Below the pieces are notes generated by a model. It did not search any database and was not told the DNA's origin. It saw only the letters and a list, made by a program, of their open reading frames with translations. This document shows positions 41,475 to 44,629 of a stretch of DNA of 44,629 nt, piece after piece. Position 1 is the stretch's first letter; each line of letters starts with the position of its first letter. Both the position numbers and the translations under genes were made by a program. Location: positions 1-44,629 of the forward strand of contig JALEJB010000078.1 in the NCBI GenBank assembly GCA_022768825.1, in the 5' to 3' direction. This stretch comes from Lachnospiraceae bacterium. Lineage in GTDB: Bacteria > Bacillota > Clostridia > Lachnospirales > Lachnospiraceae.

Positions 41475-42938
41475 TTATTTTGCAAATTCTTCCATATTTT
41501 TTGAAATTGAACTGATTTCGTCCAGCAAACCATTCATCGTTGTCAGTACATCCATGGAATCATCACTCTCCACCAATACCGTCTCTGTAGAAGCGGATAC
41601 TTCCTGACTGATCGCAGAGAGGTTTGTGATGCTGTCTATAATGCTTGCATTGGCATCCAAGACACTGGCAACGGCTGTATTCACCTGTTTCACACCTGTG
41701 TACAAAGCATCTGTATCATTCTTGATATCACTTAACTTTGCCCCGGTCTCATCGATCAGATCATTCTGTCGCTGCGCATATTCGGCAGACAATGACATCG
41801 ACTCAGCAGCTGACTGCGCATCCTTGGTCAGTCTGGAGATGATCTCCTCAATTTTCTCTGTCGCCTGTCTGGTTCCCTCGGAAAGATTTCGGATCTCATC
41901 CGCTACAACCGCAAATCCCTTTCCAGCTTCACCGGCACGCGCTGCCTCAATGGACGCATTCAGTGCTAACAGGTTGGTCTGATTGGAGATGCCCAGAATC
42001 GTTTCTGTAATCTCCTGCACGTCCTTAATGCTGACATTCAATGCCTCTGTAGTCACCTTGGACTCCCGGTTGATCTGAGCAACCTCAGCCGCCTGTCTCT
42101 TCAAGCGATCAATCAATGCCACACCTTCCTGCACATTGGCATTGGTTCGCTCAGAGATTTCGCCGATGGAAACTGCTTCCGTCTCCACTTCCTGAATACT
42201 TGTCTGAATATTGGCTGTCTGCACACTCTGCTGCTCTACCGCCTCAGCAGTCGTACGGATCGAATCCGAGATCTCCGCAACCGAAAGATGGCTCGTCTGC
42301 ATCTTATCATTCAGTTTGCCTGCAACCTGTCTTGCCTCCTCAAATTTCAGATTCAGCTTTTCTGACAGGCCAACAATTCCGGTTGATGTCTCGATCTGCG
42401 CATCTGCGCCCTCCTGAATTGCCTCGATCGTCTCCTCGGAATGTTTGATCAGCATACCTGTGATCAGGCCTGCCAGTACACAGGCTGCGATCGTAAACAT
42501 CATCTCTATCAACAGATCGGAAACCGTCATAACTCCTTTTTTGATCAGCAGGACATGCGAAATGCCAAGGAATACGACTGCCACCGCAGTACCCAGAATA
42601 ACCAATCGCTTATCCGTATACGCCATCACATAGATTGCGATTACATAGACGATGGCATACATACTAGGAACCGGTGCGGTAAATATCGTCACGATATAGA
42701 TAAAAATCATCGATATACATGCCACATGGCGATACCCCTCACGAGTTTTAAAAAAATGATATCCAACAGGATTTACGATCATCACCAGCACACACAATGC
42801 GGTACGCGCGATCAATGAAGGTGTGATCCCATTTGCAAAACCGATTACTGTCAAAATCAGCACAACGCCCGTAATTGTCATGCATCCCAGGAAACCGATC
42901 CGATTTCTGTCTAATAAATGCTTCTCTTCTAAGTTCAT
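41475..42938 (-). CDS. Methyl-accepting chemotaxis-like receptor, membrane-bound
   Basis: The product is 487 residues, behind a GGAGG site. About six membrane helices occupy residues 15-165, so the sensor is within the membrane rather than outside. No HAMP domain is seen. The cytosolic signalling coiled coil follows, with the conserved hairpin tip [20 protein letters not shown], then [20 protein letters not shown]. It should bind CheW and CheA if the cell has them; no other chemotaxis gene lies in the window. Its ligand is not predictable. Confidence 0.9.
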   Translation of the reverse strand: MNLEEKHLLDRNRIGFLGCMTITGVVLILTVIGFANGITPSLIARTALCVLVMIVNPVGYHFFKTREGYRHVACISMIFIYIVTIFTAPVPSMYAIVYVIAIYVMAYTDKRLVILGTAVAVVFLGISHVLLIKKGVMTVSDLLIEMMFTIAACVLAGLITGMLIKHSEETIEAIQEGADAQIETSTGIVGLSEKLNLKFEEARQVAGKLNDKMQTSHLSVAEISDSIRTTAEAVEQQSVQTANIQTSIQEVETEAVSIGEISERTNANVQEGVALIDRLKRQAAEVAQINRESKVTTEALNVSIKDVQEITETILGISNQTNLLALNASIEAARAGEAGKGFAVVADEIRNLSEGTRQATEKIEEIISRLTKDAQSAAESMSLSAEYAQRQNDLIDETGAKLSDIKNDTDALYTGVKQVNTAVASVLDANASIIDSITNLSAISQEVSASTETVLVESDDSMDVLTTMNGLLDEISSISKNMEEFAK

Positions 42939-42980
42939 TTTACTTCCTCCATATCACATTTATACGTTCTCCATAGTGAT

Positions 42981-43009
42981 ATTCTACAATAAAATGCGTA
43001 TTTCTTCAA
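42981..43009 (-). promoter_or_regulatory. Promoter of the chemoreceptor-DUF1858 unit
   Basis: TTGAAG (43004-43009) and TAGAAT (42981-42986) with a 17-bp spacer on the minus strand, about 42 bases upstream of the start at 42938. Confidence 0.6.
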
Positions 43010-43084
43010 TCATATCTGTAGACTTTTCCACAATTTTCGACAAACAGTATTCGAAGCCGTATCGATCACTCATGCTCTATGCGA

Positions 43085-43642
43085 TCATGAATCATTTCCT
43101 TCGATCCATGTAATCACCGGCCGGGCATATTTGCGATCCGCGATATCGTAAGACTTGCCAATCATCTGTGCCATCTCGATCTCCTGCGGTGTTTTATCCT
43201 GCTTTCCGTCCAGTGATTTTTTCAGCATTTTCATGAGCATCCGGTTTGGTGCAGACATCCGGTCATAATTCAGACCACCCTGGCAGTAAAAATGAGCGAC
43301 ACCGTTCCACTGCGCTCCACCAAAGGTTCTGTTTAAAAATTCTGCCACCGTCTCGGAATCCGCAGGGCTTGCACCGACTGCAAACACTGCCAGTTTCTTA
43401 TTCTTCCACTCTGCGAGATGCTCCTCAAACCATTTCAGCTTGCTCACATTGCCGCCCATGACCCAGCCGCCAAATACAATTTTCTCATAATCATCAAAAA
43501 ATGCTGTTTTTTTCTTTTTTGCTTCCTTGAAATCCATGCACTCTGCACCTGTAGCTTCCGCCATCCACTGTGCGTATCTCGCAGTAAATCCGGTCTGCGA
43601 ATGGAAAATGATCAGTGTGTTATTTTTTGATCCTGTCTTCAT
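43085..43642 (-). CDS. Flavodoxin-domain protein
   Basis: The product is 185 residues with a flavodoxin-like fold. LIIFHSQTGFTARYAQWMAE is the phosphate-binding loop that holds FMN. VFGGWVMGGNVSKLKWFEEH and LAVFAVGASPADSETVAEFL are typical of the flavodoxin/HemG-like family. Its ATG overlaps the stop of the MarR gene (ATGA), so it is translated with that regulator. It is probably a cytosolic electron carrier or oxidoreductase; the substrate is unknown. Confidence 0.88.
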   Translation of the reverse strand: MKTGSKNNTLIIFHSQTGFTARYAQWMAEATGAECMDFKEAKKKKTAFFDDYEKIVFGGWVMGGNVSKLKWFEEHLAEWKNKKLAVFAVGASPADSETVAEFLNRTFGGAQWNGVAHFYCQGGLNYDRMSAPNRMLMKMLKKSLDGKQDKTPQEIEMAQMIGKSYDIADRKYARPVITWIEGNDS

Positions 43643-44109
43643 AAAGTTCTCATATTCCTTTCCATGTGTAAAATAGTCTGAATCGTTACGTCAAGTTCTT
43701 CTTCCGAAATTCCCTCAAAGATTGTATGTACGATCTGCTGGGAGCTGGCATCGTGACTGGCACTGAATGCTCTGGCCTTTTCGGTCAAAAAAATTCGCTG
43801 CTTGCGACGATCCTTCTCATCCGACCGCATTGTCACAAACCCTTTTTTCTCCAGCTTCAGCAGGATCTGTTTGACATTCTGGTGTGAGCTTCCCATGACC
43901 TGCGACAGTTCCCGCAATGTGGGAGCCTCCCGACACATATCGATACACACAATCGCAAATACCTGCTTCCAGCTGATCTCTCCGAAAAATGCATCTGCCG
44001 CTGCCTGATAGCGATTGTCAAAGGCGCTCAGCAGACCGAGCAGAAAAAAAGGTGCCGGAATATCCGAAAAATCAACGGTTTTATTTTCGTACAGTTCATT
44101 ATAATTCAT
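43639..44109 (-). CDS. MarR-family transcriptional regulator
   Basis: The start is MNYNELYENKTVDF at 44109, eight bases after GGGAG; an in-frame TTG upstream is rejected. The product is 156 residues. The winged helix is at about 60-105: PTLRELSQVMGSSHQNVKQI (helix-turn-helix), then LEKKGFVTMRSDEKDRRKQR (wing). MarR proteins bind as dimers to palindromes and often respond to phenolics or oxidants. Two palindromes overlap its own promoter, which suggests autoregulation. It is coupled to the flavodoxin gene. Confidence 0.93.
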   Translation of the reverse strand: MNYNELYENKTVDFSDIPAPFFLLGLLSAFDNRYQAAADAFFGEISWKQVFAIVCIDMCREAPTLRELSQVMGSSHQNVKQILLKLEKKGFVTMRSDEKDRRKQRIFLTEKARAFSASHDASSQQIVHTIFEGISEEELDVTIQTILHMERNMRTL

Positions 44110-44128
44110 TGACATCGCTCCCAATTAG

Positions 44129-44176
44129 GTAATATATTACTTTAAAAAAGATAACATGTTACCTTTTTGTTGTCAA
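44129..44176 (-). promoter_or_regulatory. Promoter with two palindromic operators for the MarR-flavodoxin operon
   Basis: TTGACA (44171-44176) and TATCTT (44148-44153), 17-bp spacer. The palindrome TAACATGTTA (44152-44161) covers the -10 edge and spacer, and GTAATATATTAC (44129-44140) lies just downstream of the start of transcription. Both are likely MarR sites. Confidence 0.75.
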
Positions 44177-44215
44177 TAGGAACTGAAAACATTTTACCCG
44201 CCACCACAAAAAAAA

Positions 44216-44242
44216 CTGCCCACGGATCAACTCCGTGAGCAG
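44216..44242 (-). terminator. Terminator downstream of the PIN-domain fragment
   Basis: CTGCTCACGGA pairs with TCCGTGGGCAG around GTTGA and is followed by TTTTTTTT on the minus strand. It ends the transcript of the truncated PIN gene. Confidence 0.88.
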
Positions 44243-44273
44243 CAATATCTTGCTACATTATCTGTTTATGATT

Positions 44274-44490
44274 TTATAAATCCTCCATTGTCATACAAGG
44301 AATCTCTTGCTCCTGTCTTAATTGCTTATCATTGGTAAAAAACATATCACATCCACCAACAATTGCCGTTGCAATCTGCAAAGCGTCCATTGCCTTAAAG
44401 TTTTTATACTTCCCTCTTATCTTTGCCCCCTGCTCAGCAATCGTAGAATCAATATTTATTACCTCAATATCCATATATTTTATAAACTTC
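44274..44490 (-). pseudogene. PIN-domain (VapC-like) protein, C-terminal fragment
   Basis: The reading frame from 44490 down to 44274 encodes KFIKYMDIEVINIDSTIAE, then KAMDALQIATAIVGGCDMFF and TNDKQLRQ, the C-terminal half of a PIN nuclease (the DALQIATA and TNDKxL patterns). The N-terminal half with its first acidic residues is absent. An ATG at 44474 has no ribosome binding site. The frame runs on upstream into DNA that matches the right end of an IS200/IS605-type element, so the gene appears split by insertion. The fragment should be inactive. No antitoxin gene is visible in the window; it may lie beyond the edge. Confidence 0.75.
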
Positions 44491-44629
44491 GTGACATGCT
44501 CCCACCACTTAAATCATAGATTTTGAAGTGGGGGCTTCCTGTTCAATGGCTCTACTGAGCCAAGTATCCACAGGCTACCCTCGCGTGTCCCGCGATTGTT
44601 TTGCCCGGATACGGGCATTTTTATCTTTG
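44491..44629 (-). mobile_element. IS200/IS605-family element, right end (partial)
   Basis: On the minus strand the sequence ends GTGGGAGCATGTCAC after a stem pairing CCCCCACTTCAAAATC with GATTTAAGTGGTGGG. This subterminal hairpin near an element end is typical of IS200/IS605 right ends. Upstream is GGGACACGCGAGGGTAGCC and GTAGAGCC, characteristic of the tnpB 3' region. Short reading frames here (for example AKQSRDTRG then stop) may be the TnpB C-terminus. The remainder lies beyond the window edge. No target duplication is expected for this family. Confidence 0.65.
44491..44629 (-). ncRNA. Putative omega RNA (TnpB guide scaffold), partial
   Basis: From established knowledge, TnpB-carrying IS605-type elements produce a guide RNA from the 3' end of tnpB to the right end, with the guide taken from adjacent DNA. 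The hairpins here fit the scaffold position. If so, the guide would start at about 44490 and read into the PIN fragment. The full TnpB gene is not in view. Confidence 0.4.

Noticed and set aside
1-44629. CRISPR array, tRNA, rRNA, prophage or plasmid origin
   Set aside because: No regularly spaced repeats, no tRNA-like or rRNA sequence, and no phage or replication genes were seen on reading the window.

Overview
The window looks like a chromosomal segment of an anaerobic Firmicute, most likely Lachnospiraceae (Clostridia). The supporting signs are strong GGAGG-type ribosome binding sites, moderate GC content, a DUF1858 protein, a ribD-ribE-ribBA-ribH operon under an FMN riboswitch, Big_2 surface proteins and an amidase/glucosaminidase autolysin. 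Every gene I could support lies on the minus strand, so transcription runs from high to low coordinates. I saw no rRNA, tRNA or CRISPR array. Family assignments come from reading motifs, not from searches.

Region 1 (1-2263) holds the 5' part of a secreted protein gene, an Abi_2-family gene broken by a one-base frameshift, and an unrecognised gene just upstream of it that may be its partner.

Region 2 (2321-18530) is the most distinctive part: a type VII (ESX/WXG100) secretion locus with a phospho-signalling module. In transcription order it encodes a Big_2 surface protein, a PP2C phosphatase, a transmembrane Ser/Thr kinase with an extracellular LRR region, a membrane FHA-like protein, the EssC ATPase, a YukD/EsaB ubiquitin-like protein, five different WXG100 proteins, a membrane pseudoprotease with a cytosolic FHA domain, a helical protein, a large Ala/Ser/Gly-rich candidate substrate, and DUF4176 and DUF3592 proteins. 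EsaA, EssA and EssB were not found. The kinase tail has three (E/D)xTVA motifs and the FHA pseudoprotease has one, which suggests phosphothreonine-FHA docking. There are promoters at 18502-18530 and 13751-13779, and a terminator hairpin just before essC.

Region 3 (18540-27107) is envelope and housekeeping: a bifunctional autolysin, a carbamate kinase family protein, an HtrA-like protease, glmS (no ribozyme) and an LCP-family ligase. Region 4 (27205-34104) is a surface polysaccharide cluster with three GT2 glycosyltransferases, two initiating sugar-phosphate transferases and a small zinc-ribbon protein, followed by a MATE transporter.

Region 5 (34161-44629) has an orphan Lon-like AAA+ ATPase, a Na+/alanine symporter, the riboflavin operon, a DUF1858 protein, a membrane chemoreceptor-like protein and a MarR-flavodoxin operon. 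It ends in a PIN-domain gene apparently cut by the right end of an IS200/IS605-type element that runs off the window. Small palindromic repeats recur at 21162, 30175 and 40963 (34-bp type) and at 21245 and 40889 (ATCAGGATT type).
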